The notes under the pieces: model-generated
Told to the model about the DNA's origin: nothing
Database searches by the model: none
Seen by the model: the letters and a program-made list of their open reading frames with translations, nothing else
Shown here: one piece after another, positions 33,290 through 45,692 of the stretch
Layout of the letters: each line of letters begins with the position of its first letter
Numbering within the stretch: position 1 is the first letter of the stretch
Made by a program: the position numbers and the translations under genes
NCBI GenBank assembly: GCA_028274465.1
Contig: CM051456.1
Coordinates: forward strand, 19,439,033-19,503,032
DNA from: Plantago ovata
Taxonomy: Eukaryota > Streptophyta > Magnoliopsida > Lamiales > Plantaginaceae
DNA: 64,000 nucleotides
Direction: 5' to 3'

Positions 33290-34990
33290 GATACCATGTT
33301 TGTGAAATGTTATCATTCACAATCAGACCCGGTTTCAAGAATATATAGGATGTATGTAGGATACAATATATTCGTTTTGCATATGTTCCAATAAATTTGA
33401 ATTCAACAGCACATCAAGGATGGAAAAGCAAGAGCATCATTATTAAAACACAAGAGTTATTCCATATGCACTATAAGAGTTCTGTTATACTCAGATAAGC
33501 AACTAAATGTGGCACAGTGATGTTCAGCAAAGCAGTAAACATGGATGAATTGAATAATCAATATACCCAGGAACCATTTAAAAGGCTAGTTGCTTAGGAT
33601 TGTAGGTGCAGCAAATCCACCTGAATCATTATTTTGCCACTAAACAACTTCCTACATTACACAAATAATAAAGAAAATTCAATGAACAGACTTACAGATC
33701 CAGAAAATTTATCCATATGCACAATCAGTGTGCTGTTATACTTAAATAGGAAAGCAAAATGATATGATGATCTTCAGTAAAGCAGAAAACAAACGATGAA
33801 TTGAAGCTCTTTCCTTCTAGCAAACACAACTATAGTGCATTAATTCTACAGTTGCAACTATATGATGATTAACAAATGATCAATAAACATAGGAAGCAGT
33901 TAGTAGGCTACTTAACAAAGATAGTTAGGTGCAGATAACCCAATCCATACCTATATGCCTATTTCCAAATCTACTATAATCTAATTTTTGCAGCTAAGCA
34001 CCATCCTAAATTATAAGAATATACTTGAATGGAAAGGAAACAAGAAAAAGAAGGTTCAGTAAATGTACAGCACGCTTTGTAGTATATGAAGGCTCATTTT
34101 AGACCATCTCATGATCAATATAGGATGTATCCACCATTAGTTATTTAGGCAGCAAGTCAGCCATGCGGTGAATCTCAGGTTGCATCATAACTAACTCAAA
34201 AAGGCTCGCCCATCTCCATCTAATCTTAGAGCCCCTGATCAATCATAAAAAAGAATGTGTTATTGGTGACCATTAATTTAAGGGTACATAGACCTGAAGA
34301 AACTAGAATAGTTATGTTTGTTATTCATGATTAGGAAGAATTAACAGAATGTAGAAAACTGGATATGAATGTTCTATTGCCTGCCTGTGTACCAGTGTTG
34401 TAAGTAAAAGTAAGTTCCTAGCATTACCAATCCAGTTAATGAGTTAAACCATCAGTGTGTTTCCCAGCTTTTGACAATGTAAGAAAGTCTCTTTCAAAAG
34501 TACATGAACAATTATTTGCCTTTGAGTCAATTAAAAACAGGCCATAATATTCCTTTTGTCCCTGTCTTTTGTATCACTTGACAGAAACAAGAAGAAAGAC
34601 AATAAAGAAACTCAATTTCATTACTTCGAACAAAAAAGTAACCCTGGTTTCAACTTCAATTTTTAATAAGTCCATATAGTTAAACATAGCCTTTGAAGAC
34701 ATCAAATCTCCAGCAAAGACAAACAATAAAAACAAATAGCCTTCATAACTACAAATGTATCTGCATGCATCTAGAAAGAACGTGCTAGAAACAGCCAATA
34801 CATTATTCTTCCCTTAGCATCGTTAGCTCCAAACATTTTGACATGACTTTAAAAAACAACCTGCCAAATCTTATTCTCCATGTATAAGCTCCTAGTTCTC
34901 ATCGCTTAACTTAAAAACCTAAGATTACGGAACTCTTTATTATGGCATAAACAAGATAGTGAATTTCATCATCAAGGTATCCGCAATTTA
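33290..34990. other. UGT intergenic DNA with duplicated blocks
   Basis: No gene seen. Two related blocks (about 33421-33560 and 33690-33850), containing TCCATATGCAC and CAGCAAAGCAGTAAAC-like motifs, recur downstream of copy D at about 36890-37110. The duplication units therefore include 3' flanks. Confidence 0.6.
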
Positions 34991-34995
34991 GAGAA

Positions 34996-36783
34996 ATGGG
35001 CAAAGTAGGGTCACAAAGAAGTGTGATTCTAGTTCCATGCCATTTTCAGGGACACATGACACCGATGCTTCAGCTGGGATCTATTCTTCGTTCCAAGGGC
35101 TTCTCAATCATTGTAGCACACACAGAGTTGAACCGCCCAAACCCTAAATGTTACCCTGATTTCACTTTTGTACCATTACCTGATGGCATGGCAGGCTCTG
35201 ATATGTCTTTCTACAATATGTTGAATGTAATATCAGCTATTAACACAAATTGCAAGGAATCTTTTCAGGAATACATGGTTCAACGGCTGGCTGAAACAAA
35301 GCTGTATGGTGAGGTAGCATGTATCATCTATGATGCCATCATGCGGTTTGTTGATCCTGTGGCAGTTGACTTAAAGATTCCAACCATCTTGCTACGCACT
35401 ACTACTGCAGCATACATGTACTCACATTTCTCCATGTTTCAACTTCAAGCAAAGAAAGTAATTCCTTTGCCAGGTATGTCTAACAGAGAATCTCTGATAA
35501 GATGTGTGCATCTGTATGCAACGCAATGCAAAAATGTAGTATCATACAATTGAGAAATACTTGATACATATAAACACCATAGGTGCACATGCATGCTAGC
35601 ATAGAACTTTCATAAAACACTATCAACTCTTAGTCTTCCAGGAAACTGGTTACAGTATCATGCGAGCGAAGCACATGCAAAGATAAGTCCCTTCTGTCAA
35701 ATATCAATTTTATTTTATAGGCTTACCAAAATATCAAAATGACTATCAGTCTGAATGAATGAATAGTGCACTAAATGCAGCATGGTACTTTTATAGGCTT
35801 GCCAAAAGATCAAAACCAATATCAATCTGAACAAATAAATAGTGCACTAAATGCAGCATGGTAATGATAGTGATGATTTTCTTTTTTATACAGTGTCTCA
35901 ACTGGAGGAAATAGTTCCCCATCTAAATCCCTTCAGATTTAAGGATCTTCCATTTCCAGCTACCATAGGCATCCCGGAAGTTGCAGATGGTTTTTTACAT
36001 AACTACCTGAATATAAAGTCATCCTCAGCTGTAATTTGGAACTCAATTGAGATGCTTGAGCATTCAAACTTAGACCAACTTCAGCAACAACATTGGAAAG
36101 TCCCGTTCTTCACTTTTGGTCCTTTCCACAAATTGGCTCCAGCATTACCAACTAGCATAATAAAGGAGGACACTAATTGTTTATCATGGCTAGACAGGCA
36201 AGTACCTAATTCCGTCATTTATGTAAGCTTAGGCAGCTTGGCAATAATATCTGAAAAGGAACTAACTGAGATGGCATGGGGACTTGCCAAAAGCAAACAA
36301 CCATTCTTATGGGTAATCCGCCCTTCTTTATTAAATGGCCCAGAAGCAAGTGAATACTTACCAGACAACTTCCTTGAAATAACTAAGGAAAGAGGCTGCA
36401 TAGTGAAGTGGGCACCACAAACAAAGGTTTTGGCACATTCATCGGTTGGGGGGTTTTTGACACATTGTGGTTGGAATTCTGCACTTGAGAGCATGTGTGA
36501 GGGAGTTCCAATGATATGCAGACCATGTTTTTCAGACCAACTGATAAATGCAAGGTACCTGACCCATGTATGCAAAGTAGGCCTGGAATTGGAGCAGGCC
36601 ACTGAGGGAAGCATAGAAGAGGCTATTAAGAAGCTGATGGTTGGTGAAGAAGGCAAAGAAATGAGAAAGAAAGCACTTGACATGAAACAAAAATTAGAAG
36701 ATACCATAAGTGAAGGAGGTCTGTCACATCAATCACTGGAGAACTTGGTGGAATTCATCATCTCTTTTTCAGGGAAGAAGTAA
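34996..36783 (+). CDS. UDP-glycosyltransferase, UGT76-like (copy D)
   Basis: Exons 34996..35473 and 35894..36783 (phase-1 intron of 420 bp) encode 455 aa. H20 lies in CHFQGHMTPM and D113 in IIYDAIM. The PSPG box contains WAPQTKVLAHSSVGG, HCGWNS and final DQ. It is most similar to copy C. The junction codon reads Val, where the other copies have Glu. The intron holds a local duplication (35719-35865). The acceptor is unknown; the gene is complete and probably functional. Confidence 0.93.
35719..35865. repeat. Imperfect tandem repeat in UGT copy D intron
   Basis: Two units of about 75 bp sharing TAGTGCACTAAATGCAGCAT and TATAGGCTTxCCAAAA. The acceptor is outside it, so splicing should not be affected. 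Confidence 0.85.
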
Positions 36784-36784
36784 C

Positions 36785-37901
36785 AAGAGTAATAATATTT
36801 GCAGTAGATACACTTCCAATAAGTATAGGATACTACAACTTTGCAGAGGTTTAAATAAATTTGAGATGTAACAGCACATAAAGGATAGATAGTGGACAGG
36901 CAAGAGCATTATTATTGAAAAATAAGATTCAGGAGCAGCATTTCAAATTAATTGGAATCTGATGGCAAGATTTCATCCATATGCACTATGAAAGTATTGT
37001 TATATATCTATATAGGCAACTATCTGACATGACAAGCAATGGTACAGCAGTAAACTGGAATGAGTTGAAGTTCTTTTCTTCAAAAACACAGCTACTACAA
37101 TGCATTGGTTTCAGAGTTTATTACGCTATATTATCAATTCGATAAATGAGGAGAAACCAATGTTCAGGAAACTACTGGGGCACATCCGCCATTAGTTCCT
37201 CCGGCAATGAGAATATCAAGTTTTGAAAATTCCAAGCCATCAGACCTTGGATCGACAATGCTTGAAAAATGAATTGGTAAACACAGGGTACACAGACCTA
37301 GTGAAATTCCTAAGTTTAGCTTTTCTGGAAATAGGAAATAAACATTCCAAGTTCCTGGTAATGGTGTGTGATTAAAATTAATTTTCTTGCATTCTTAATT
37401 CAGGTAAATTGATCACCTCAGACGGTATTTTCCAACTTTTTTCTTTTCCTGTTGAAATAGTTTGTTGGGTCCTTGGGCAATCTTTTGACTATGTAAAGTA
37501 GCTATATGCACTAATAACTGAAGGAAGCAATTATTTGCCTTTTTATTTACAAACTTCTTTTTGGTAAAGGAAAGGCTGCAGAGAGATACTCCATTTCAGG
37601 ATAAACAGTATATGCCAAAAAACAATATGATGGACCATTTCATCCAGCAAAGACAAACAAATAAGTGAATAAGTTGGAAGATGTTATTATCAGCCGCACA
37701 TCATTGTCCTATTTCCATCATCAGCCAGAACTACAGTTACATGACTTAGGAAACTTCACCCAACCTACTTCCCCAGATATTTAACTCAAGTTCTCAAGAT
37801 CCCAAGCCTATAATCAAAGAAAATCCATATTACCCCGTACACTACACACACACACACACACAAACAAAAAAAATAGAAGTTTCCACAACTTAAAGAGATA
37901 A
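36785..37901. other. UGT intergenic DNA
   Basis: No gene seen. The first 330 bp repeat the block found downstream of copy C. A (CA)n run lies at 37844-37862, about 40 bp before the next start codon. Confidence 0.6.
37844..37862. repeat. (CA)n microsatellite in the 5' leader of UGT copy E
   Basis: About nine CA units some 40 bp before the ATG at 37902. Confidence 0.9.
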
Positions 37902-39604
37902 ATGGAAGCATTAGGGGTGAAAAGAAGTCTTGTGCTTGTTCCATACCCTTTCCAGGGACACATGACACCAATGCTTCAGCTAGGCTCTATTCTTCACTCA
38001 AAGGGATTCTCAATCATTGTCGCCCACACCGAATTTAATGCCCCAAATCCGAAGAACCACCCTGAATTCAGTTTCATACCATTACCAGATGACCTAGAAA
38101 GTTATGATATGTCTTTCTATAATAAGTTGAATGTAATATCAGCTATGAACACAAACTGCAAGGATTCATTTCAGGAACACATGGCAGAGCTAAACGGCAA
38201 GGTAGTGTGTATCATCTACGATACCATCATGCAATTTGCTGATCCAGTGGCTGTTGAACTGAAGATACCAACCATCGTTTTACGCACTACTACTGCAGCC
38301 TACCTGCACGCACTTCTTTCCATGTCTCAACTTGAAGCGGAAAAAGTACTTCCCGTGACAGGTATGCGTAACAGAAAGTCACCATGTCTAAGTTTTTTCA
38401 GATGAAGAAAGTGGCAATGTTAAATATTATCAGATCATATGCAATCTTATCTTTATGTATCTAATGGAGTGAACTAAACCAAATCCTGAAAGTGTACTGC
38501 AGTAGATAAGGACATATAGAAAATGTTTTGAACACCATAAGGCCATGTGAGCACACTACATATGGTAGGCTATAAATTTTTGGTGTGATGCCAACTTTCA
38601 TGATGATGTGAAATAAATAAAAATTTATGGTAAAATTCCCTCCATCAGAATTCAATGAAAATCAAGTTAATAGTATTTCAAGCTGAATCGTTGACTTAAG
38701 ATGATTTTCTTGTTATGCAGAGTCACAACTTGAGGAGATTGTTCCAAATCTAAATCCTCTTCGATTTAAGGATCTCCCTCTTCCTGCTACTATTAAAGAT
38801 TTGCCAGAAGCTGTAAAGGATTTCTTAAAAAGTTACCTGGATAATAGATCATCCTCAGCTGTAATTTGGAACACCGTGGAGATGCTTGACCATTCAGACT
38901 TAGACCGGCTGCAGCAAGAACATTGGCAAGTCCCATTCTTCACCATTGGTCCTCTTGAGAAATTGGCTCCTGCATTACCAACAAGCATAATGAAGGAGGA
39001 CACGAGTTGCTTATCATGGCTAGACAATCAAGCCCCTAATTCGGTCATATATGTAAGCTTAGGCAGCACGGCAATAATAGATAAAGAGACACTCATTGAG
39101 ATGGCATGGGGGCTAGCCAAAAGTGAACAACCATTCTTGTGGGTGGTGCGTTCTTCTTTGCTTAATGGTCCAGATCCAATGGAATGCTTACCAGAGGATT
39201 TCTTCAAAATCACCAAGGAAAGAGCCTGCCTAGTGAAGTGGGCGCCACAGAAGAAGGTTCTGGCACATCCATCAGTGGGAGGATTTTTCACCCATTCTGG
39301 TTGGAACTCTACGCTTGAGAGCATGTGTGAAGGAGTACCAGTGATATGCAGGCCTTCTTTCCAAGACCAAATGGTGAACACAAGGTACCTGACCCATGTG
39401 TGGAAAATAGGCCTTGAATTGGAGAAATCCACAGAGGGATGTATAGAAGAAGCTGTTAGGAAGCTAATGGTCAACGATGAAGGCAAAGAACTGAGAAAGA
39501 AGGCAACTGAAGTGAAAGAGAAGCTAGAGGATTCCATAAACGAAGGAGGCTTGTCATACAAATCACTGGAGAACTTGGTGGAGTTTCTAATGACTTTGTC
39601 ATAG
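37902..39604 (+). CDS. UDP-glycosyltransferase, UGT76-like (copy E), atypical PSPG
   Basis: Exons 37902..38361 and 38721..39604 (phase-1 intron) encode 447 aa, the shortest member. Catalytic H20 (PFQGHMTPM) and D107 (IIYDTIM) are kept. Two oddities: exon 1 lacks about seven residues before KVVCIIYD compared with copies B-D, and the PSPG core HCGWNS reads HSGWNS. The terminal DQ is present (SFQDQ). The change does not touch the His that contacts UDP phosphate, so activity is plausible, but this copy may differ in donor use or stability. The frame is otherwise clean. Confidence 0.9.
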
Positions 39605-41009
39605 AAAAAGTCACAATATCTCCATATTCATAAGCATTCACTTTCGACCCCAGTGTGGGTTAATAAATCGACTTTGCAAATGTGTAACATAAGTGATGTT
39701 GGGAAGGGAATGGCGTTTGTTACTGAAAACTGAAAAATAAGCAGCAGTAGCATGCCTGATTATGTTGATTCTATTTGATAAACAAGTAATAATTACGATT
39801 TACGAACAGTCTTAATCTAAATAGGTAATCAATTGAGTTTGATATGATGTACCAACAACAACCCTACAATCTACATGTACAGAATTCTTTCAACACAATG
39901 ATCTGCAGTAGAAGGGCATTATGAGCATGACATTCTACCAGAACACTACTTCTGGCAATGAATAAGCAATCCTATTGATGTTAGCCCAGCCATTTGATCA
40001 ATCAAAACAAAAATATAAGCAATGCTGAAACCAATTAATTAGTGTGCTGATCAAAGCAGAATTCCCAAGTGCAACCAACGCAATACTTATCTACACGGCT
40101 ATATTCATCGTCCTAAATTTCACAAATACTGCTTCAGTACTGAAAGAAAGTTCAGTAAACTTACAGCTAAGTTCGTCACGTCCATTGCAGACTCTATTCG
40201 CAATTGCTACACATACTGATCCGCCATACTCTTCCGGTGGCAATCCGAAAACTCATTTGCATTTGTTTTCATGAAAGAGGATCATCAATCCTCGGTTCCC
40301 TTCTCCGACAGGCTTCATCTCCGCAGGACAATTTTACAGCCCTGGACGAATTTGAATAAATAAAGAATATAGTGTGTATAATCGATTGAATATCCAATTT
40401 TTGGGGAAATTATTTATAGGTAACTAACAAGTATTTATTTGTAACGACCTTTTTATTATCAACGAACTATGAAATATCTAAATTCGTGCTAAAACTTGAA
40501 AAATTAAAAACAACTTTTATGACTAAGAAGTAAGAACTTAAACCGTGTACCATGCAAATGCAACGAGCCACCGACGTTCATGACATGAAATTCGTGAACC
40601 ATAATTCATAAAAGTGTAGAAATTTAAACTTAATTGCAAGTATTGCGCAACACCGCGCTTAAATAAAGTTCTCAAATTTGTAAAAACACATGAGTCAAAA
40701 TGTAATACAACGAATGATAGTGAGTATAGACCATGATGATGATCAAGAACGCTCGTCCCCGATCCAAGTAGCTCGATCTCATCACCTAAAATTATTTAGA
40801 AATAAAAGGGTTAGTCAAACCACCGACTAAGCAAGTTCCATGCACTTGTCATGACCTAAAAATTCTTTGGGTATTTTACATCTTTTAAAAATCTGTGCAA
40901 TGCAAGCTAAACTATAACATGACTTGATTTGGCTTAAAACATGAATTGACTTGATCTTTGATACTTGACACGATTCTTGTCATTTAGGTTCTACTGTCGC
41001 CTACGGGGC
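39605..41009. other. Spacer after the UGT cluster
   Basis: No gene that I can support. A 76-codon frame at 40044-40274 shows a hydrophobic stretch but no family signature. Confidence 0.5.
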
Positions 41010-41021
41010 CATCCATGACAT

Positions 41022-41485
41022 TTTATTTTTTTTGAAACGGCTAAAAAAATTTATTAATAAAACGAGTATAAGAAATACTCAAGGGGATACATCCAACTAC
41101 AACTCCGACCGGACAACACCGGGTAATTCATCCAAACCGCTAAACTACTAAAAACAAACAAGGACAAAAGGATCGAGAACACAGAAACCAGCTAGTAATT
41201 ATCTTGTAATAGTACATGTCTAGCTATCAACTTCTAACCAAAACACAACTTGAGAATACTTGGAGGAGCAGGAAGTCATCAAAGGGCCAAGCAAGCACAC
41301 TGCTTATCAGGAACATTGAGGACGAGCGCCTTCAAGCCTCAAACAGACAAGGCTAAAACAGAGACAAGACCATAAGCTTCCTTCGCACCCAAGGACCAAA
41401 CCATCAAATCTTTTAGTTACGAGCTACTATCCCTAGCCAACCTCCTACACCCTATATCCTTATGGATACGTGGCAAGTACAAGGT
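41022..41485 (-). mobile_element. 5'-truncated LINE tail with 12-bp target duplication
   Basis: On the plus strand it starts with a T-run followed by GAAACGGCTAAAAAAATTTA, the complement of a LINE 3' end. It is flanked by CATCCATGACAT at 41010-41021 and 41486-41497. A hairpin GAGTATAAGAAATACTC lies at 41064-41080. It is related to 19371-19800. Confidence 0.75.
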
Positions 41486-41497
41486 CATCCATGACAT

Positions 41498-43579
41498 GAT
41501 ATGAGTTTTGGTCGGAATACAAGTACCTCTTCCAGTCGTACCGTGAATAATTTGACATAGGCACATGGTGCTAATGTTATCCCTTACGAGCCCGTTAATT
41601 ATTCCATGATCTTGAATTACTAACACTTACATTTTATTAAAGTGAATGCAGGAATCCTAAGTGAATGGAACAAGGCAACACGGGAGAATGGCACTAAAAC
41701 AATAGAAAAACTATAATTTTTGTCTTGTAGTTTTACTATTTAATTCTTTGGTTTTCTTTTTTTATTTAGAGATTGGGTCTACGATATCAGGTAGCCGAAT
41801 TGCTTTGGATACCCAAAATTTTTGGGTATTACTACGTACCCAACCTCGGGTGCCCAATTCCAAACCCGATTACCCTAGAACTCGAGAAACCCGACCCGTG
41901 CCCAGGCCTACGCAATACCACCAAGCATCAAACGCCCAAGGTTCCCGTCTTAGCACACGACGTTTCTATGCAACATGTCCACATTGAACAACAAACCTAT
42001 CTTCAAGATGATGGAAAACAGCAGCCCACACCACATTCCACACACTAAACATCCTTCGCTGAAAAGACTCAACATGAATCTGCTTGCGTGTTAAACCAGC
42101 AAGAGATCTTGATCTAATGTTAAACCCATATTTATATCAATTACTACTATTCACCTTCCCAAACTCATTTAATTGTTCAACTCCTTACTGATAAACTGTT
42201 TTTGCTACACATTTAATTGTAAAAGTATTCCGCACTCTGACTAATAAGTATCAACAAACACTAATTACTAAAAGTTTTAAAAGTATCAACAAACACTAAT
42301 TCCGCACTAATTTGTTTTATGCACCAAAAAAGTTTTAAAATACTATTCATCCCCTTCTAATCTTTTACTTGTTGTCTAAGGAACCAACAATAGTATTAAT
42401 TTATGATTAAACTTAACATTAGTTTACGACACGAAAAGTTAAAAGTTAAAATGTAACATTTTTTTTTTAATGGAGTACGTACTGATGGGTATGTCTATCT
42501 TGTCCACTAAGATTCCTCCAGCTTAACGTGGAAGGTTACGTCAAGATTCCAGGCGGAAAGGCATGGAAATTTCAGCCTCAAATCTCAATAACCATGTCCT
42601 CCTTTCGTCTGTCTAATTAATCTTATCTTATCGTGCATATATGGCGCACATCACCCTCCATCCGAATTAAAGGTTCGTTAGTTAGTACGTACATCTATCC
42701 GTAACTCAAAAGCCTAATAACAATGACATTTATTATGTTTGGAAATTCCACTAATATTCTTCTTAAGAATAAAGTTTTGTACACGGATACGATTTCATGA
42801 CCATTTGAATCCACAAAATTGTTTATCTTCTTTCTAGATAGGAGGAATTCGATATTATTCTTTGTTTGGAATATGGAAGTATGGATTATTAACCAAAATT
42901 TCATAAAAATGTATTTAAAATATATATATCTTAAGTGGTAGTGTAATATTAAATTATTTTTACTATATACTATACTCAGGGCGAACTCAAGATATAAAAT
43001 TTGGAGGAAGCGAAGTTACATACATATAAAATTAGTTGAAAGTTAGGAGAAATAACATTATGAAAGATCGGTATTATTACCTATATAAAAATTACTTCTC
43101 AAAATTTTAAAGGAGAGAAAAATTAGTATAATGTCCTATATAATGTTAAATCCTAAGTCCGCTCCAGCTTATACTAATTTTTTTTTTTTTAATGATACCT
43201 GTATATTGGAACTGATTTCTATTGTTCTCGCATGAAACATGACATTACAAAATAAAATCTCTCCTACACTTTGCTTTACCAATCATTTGTACGTCACCAA
43301 AATTTATTAATCACTTGTTAATTGTCATAGAAGCATTATTGGCACACAATGGCACAATGCACCAAGATGGCATGAATTCATCTTAAATTTAACACGTATT
43401 GACTTTACACAATGATGGGAACATAATTCAGCTATTCCTGCCTAACTTCATAACTCCAGGTGCAAATTATCTTTGGTTCTTGCTTGTGTAATTGTCCCAA
43501 GTGAAGGTAGACACGTGTTAGGTAACTTTTAATCCTCAAAATATAGTTTAATTCGTTTCCGTCTAGTTCTAGTTAGTAA
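41498..43579. other. AT-rich spacer, no gene seen
   Basis: About 2 kb. Frames near 41748-42048 have no recognisable motif. The 3' flank of the kinase gene is at the right. Confidence 0.5.
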
Positions 43580-44836
43580 TTATAACCAAATTTCAACCAT
43601 GAGCATTGTTAAGACTTGCAAAAAAGTTAACCACAATTTTGATGAAAATAAGAATTCATTATTGTTATCGTGATACATTTCGCCGTCCGGCCTCCATGTT
43701 ACATTAGAATCATACAAGTATTGAGCTGACTCGAGACTATAATTTTGTACATCAGACATGAACAATGAACTAAAACTAGAATTAAAACTTGATTCAACAA
43801 CACTAATCACTTCTTGAATTTCCTCATCTACCTCTCCCATATCATAATATCCCGAACTTGCCCCTTCATCGCCACCCCTCACCACCATCCACTCATCCGA
43901 AAATTCCCAATTTGCCGCCATCCCCGAAGCCAACCCCCTAATCCTCTCCTCCACCCGCAAATTCAAATGCACATCCACCTCCTCCACGTCACTCTCCTCG
44001 TCATCAAAATTCAAACAAATTCCATCCAACACACACCGCGGGGAAAAATCACTTATCGGCTCCTTCCGGGAACACATTGACACGAACGGGTGCCGAAGCA
44101 GCTGATCACAGCTCCACCTCTCTCTAAAATCCCTCCTAAAACACTTCTCCAAAAAATCACATCCTGAGCTGGACATCTCTGCTGGAAACTCCGGCAGCTC
44201 TTCCGACCACCCAATTCGCCTAACCGCCTCCGCTTCGCCTCCCCAAGTCGGGGGCTTACCCGTCATCATCTCGATCACCGTACACCCCAAGGACCACACA
44301 TCAGATTCCGGCCCCTGATACTCTCCCCTGATAACTTCTGGCGCCATCCAGAGTGGACTGCCACGTGTCTGTCCACGTGAAACCGACCCCTCCATGGCAG
44401 ACCCAAAATCTGCCAGCTTGGCGGTCCCCAGGCCTAAAAGCACATTTCTACCTTTAACGTCGCAATGTGTAATACCTTTCGAGTGAATGTAGTTCAACGC
44501 CGATAGCAAGCACCACGTGTAGCTCGGAACCGGTTCAAACTCACCTGCCAGGTCAGCAGCCGTGCCACCTGGCAGATACTCCATGTGCAAATTCTTGTAC
44601 GTCCCAGTCGAGTCGTTTCCTAAAAATTCAACGACGAAAGGAGAGGAGAGTGTTCTTAGAATTCCGATTTCGTTCTCTAACGACTGAAGCTGAGAAGGCA
44701 GGCATGTGCGAGAGTCGACGGACTTGACAGCGAAAACGGCTCCGTCGGAGAGATTGAGAGCTAAGTTGACTGTTCCATTAGCTCCCCTGCCTATACAGGC
44801 TCCCCTGATCCAATGCTTGGTGGTTTGTATTTCCAT
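43580..44836 (-). CDS. MEKK-like MAP kinase kinase kinase, MAPKKK17/18-like
   Basis: An intronless gene for 418 aa. A single Ser/Thr kinase domain occupies about 8-255: Gly loop GRGANGTV (16-23), Lys38 in FAVKSV, catalytic HCDVKGRN (D126, N131), D143-F-G and TRGSPLWMAPE (157-167). HCD in place of HRD together with TRGSPLWMAPEV and lack of introns fits the plant MAPKKK13-21 group; overall it resembles MAPKKK17/18, which are ABA-induced activators of an MKK3 module in Arabidopsis. The C-terminal tail (260-418) is acidic and Ser-rich, without a known domain. The start is the only Met before the kinase domain and sits 66 bp downstream of a TATA box. The ABA role here is inferred. Confidence 0.9.
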   Translation of the reverse strand: MEIQTTKHWIRGACIGRGANGTVNLALNLSDGAVFAVKSVDSRTCLPSQLQSLENEIGILRTLSSPFVVEFLGNDSTGTYKNLHMEYLPGGTAADLAGEFEPVPSYTWCLLSALNYIHSKGITHCDVKGRNVLLGLGTAKLADFGSAMEGSVSRGQTRGSPLWMAPEVIRGEYQGPESDVWSLGCTVIEMMTGKPPTWGGEAEAVRRIGWSEELPEFPAEMSSSGCDFLEKCFRRDFRERWSCDQLLRHPFVSMCSRKEPISDFSPRCVLDGICLNFDDEESDVEEVDVHLNLRVEERIRGLASGMAANWEFSDEWMVVRGGDEGASSGYYDMGEVDEEIQEVISVVESSFNSSFSSLFMSDVQNYSLESAQYLYDSNVTWRPDGEMYHDNNNEFLFSSKLWLTFLQVLTMLMVEIWL

Positions 44837-44902
44837 ATTTTTTGATACTATTATTTGTTTGGTGTTTTGGTATTGAGAGAAATGAAATGAGTTAAAGAGA
44901 GG

Positions 44903-44910
44903 TATTTATA
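44903..44910 (-). promoter_or_regulatory. TATA box of the MAPKKK gene
   Basis: TATAAATA on the minus strand, 66 bp before the ATG. ACGTGT and ACGTGA cores near 45268-45280, some 430 bp upstream, resemble ABA-responsive elements. Confidence 0.6.
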
Positions 44911-45589
44911 CTAGTAAAGGAAAAGGGATGAAACTTGGAATCGTGGGTTTGAATCCTTATCCGGAAAAAAGGATCGGTGTGATTCGGTTAATTTGTGTGT
45001 TGTGGATGGTGACAGAGAGGAAGTGTTTGGCTTGGTCTTGAATTGTTGATGTGATTAATTGGCTGAGGAGCTGACATGTCATTTGCTTGAGAATGTTTGA
45101 GTTAGTTCGGAGGAAGTGAGCTGGAACATATATAGGCCATGGTTTGGTTTCTGCCGAATTACGTCTGTCTAATTAAGGGGCCTTTAATTAATCGGTGCCG
45201 ATAAATTATCTACTCAACCTTAGAAATAAGGCTTCGGTTCGGTTACAGATAGATCAATGTCCCAAGTTAACGTGTGACGTGAGTGATTGACATTTGTCGA
45301 ATTTTTGTGAAAGCTTTGTGAGACAAGCTAAGCTAAGACGGATTGATCACATCATATGATAAGTAGCTAGGGGCGGTTGTGATTTTGAATCGTTTTAACA
45401 ACAACTAGAGTATGTGTCCGGTTCTAATTTGGAGGGCCGATCGATTACAACTTTACACGTCGTAGTAAAACGTTAATTTGTAGATGAGTGCCAAGTTGAG
45501 ACACCTCAAAGAGGTTACGGGTTAATCACCAAAATGAGTGAATATTTGTTTGAAATGAAGGTCGTCATAATTAAATTTATTGATGATAA

Positions 45590-45692
45590 TAGTTATAAGG
45601 TGGTCGAGTGGTAAAGGTGTTAGAGTAGCAAGGGGAGGTTATGGGTTCGAAGTTCGAACCCCGACAAATAGATTGGCCGTTTCAAAAAACAA
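45590..45692 (+). mobile_element. tRNA-derived SINE, about 103 bp, with perfect 13-bp target duplication
   Basis: Contains a pol III A box TGGTCGAGTGG (45601-45611) and B box within GGGTTCGAAGTTCGAACCC (45643-45661), then a short tail GGCCGTTTCAAAAAAC. It is flanked by TTATTGATGATAA at 45577-45589 and 45693-45705. The tail matches the ends of LINE fragments at 19371 and 41022. It is not a functional tRNA gene: no cloverleaf acceptor stem is seen. Confidence 0.85.

Noticed and set aside
32718-33338. 206-codon minus-strand frame opposite UGT copy C, and similar frames opposite A, B, D and E
   Set aside because: The same antisense frame recurs opposite each UGT because the sense codons are conserved; no independent support.
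45596-45665. tRNA gene suggested by A and B boxes
   Set aside because: No acceptor stem or anticodon arm can be formed, and the target duplications show it is a SINE.
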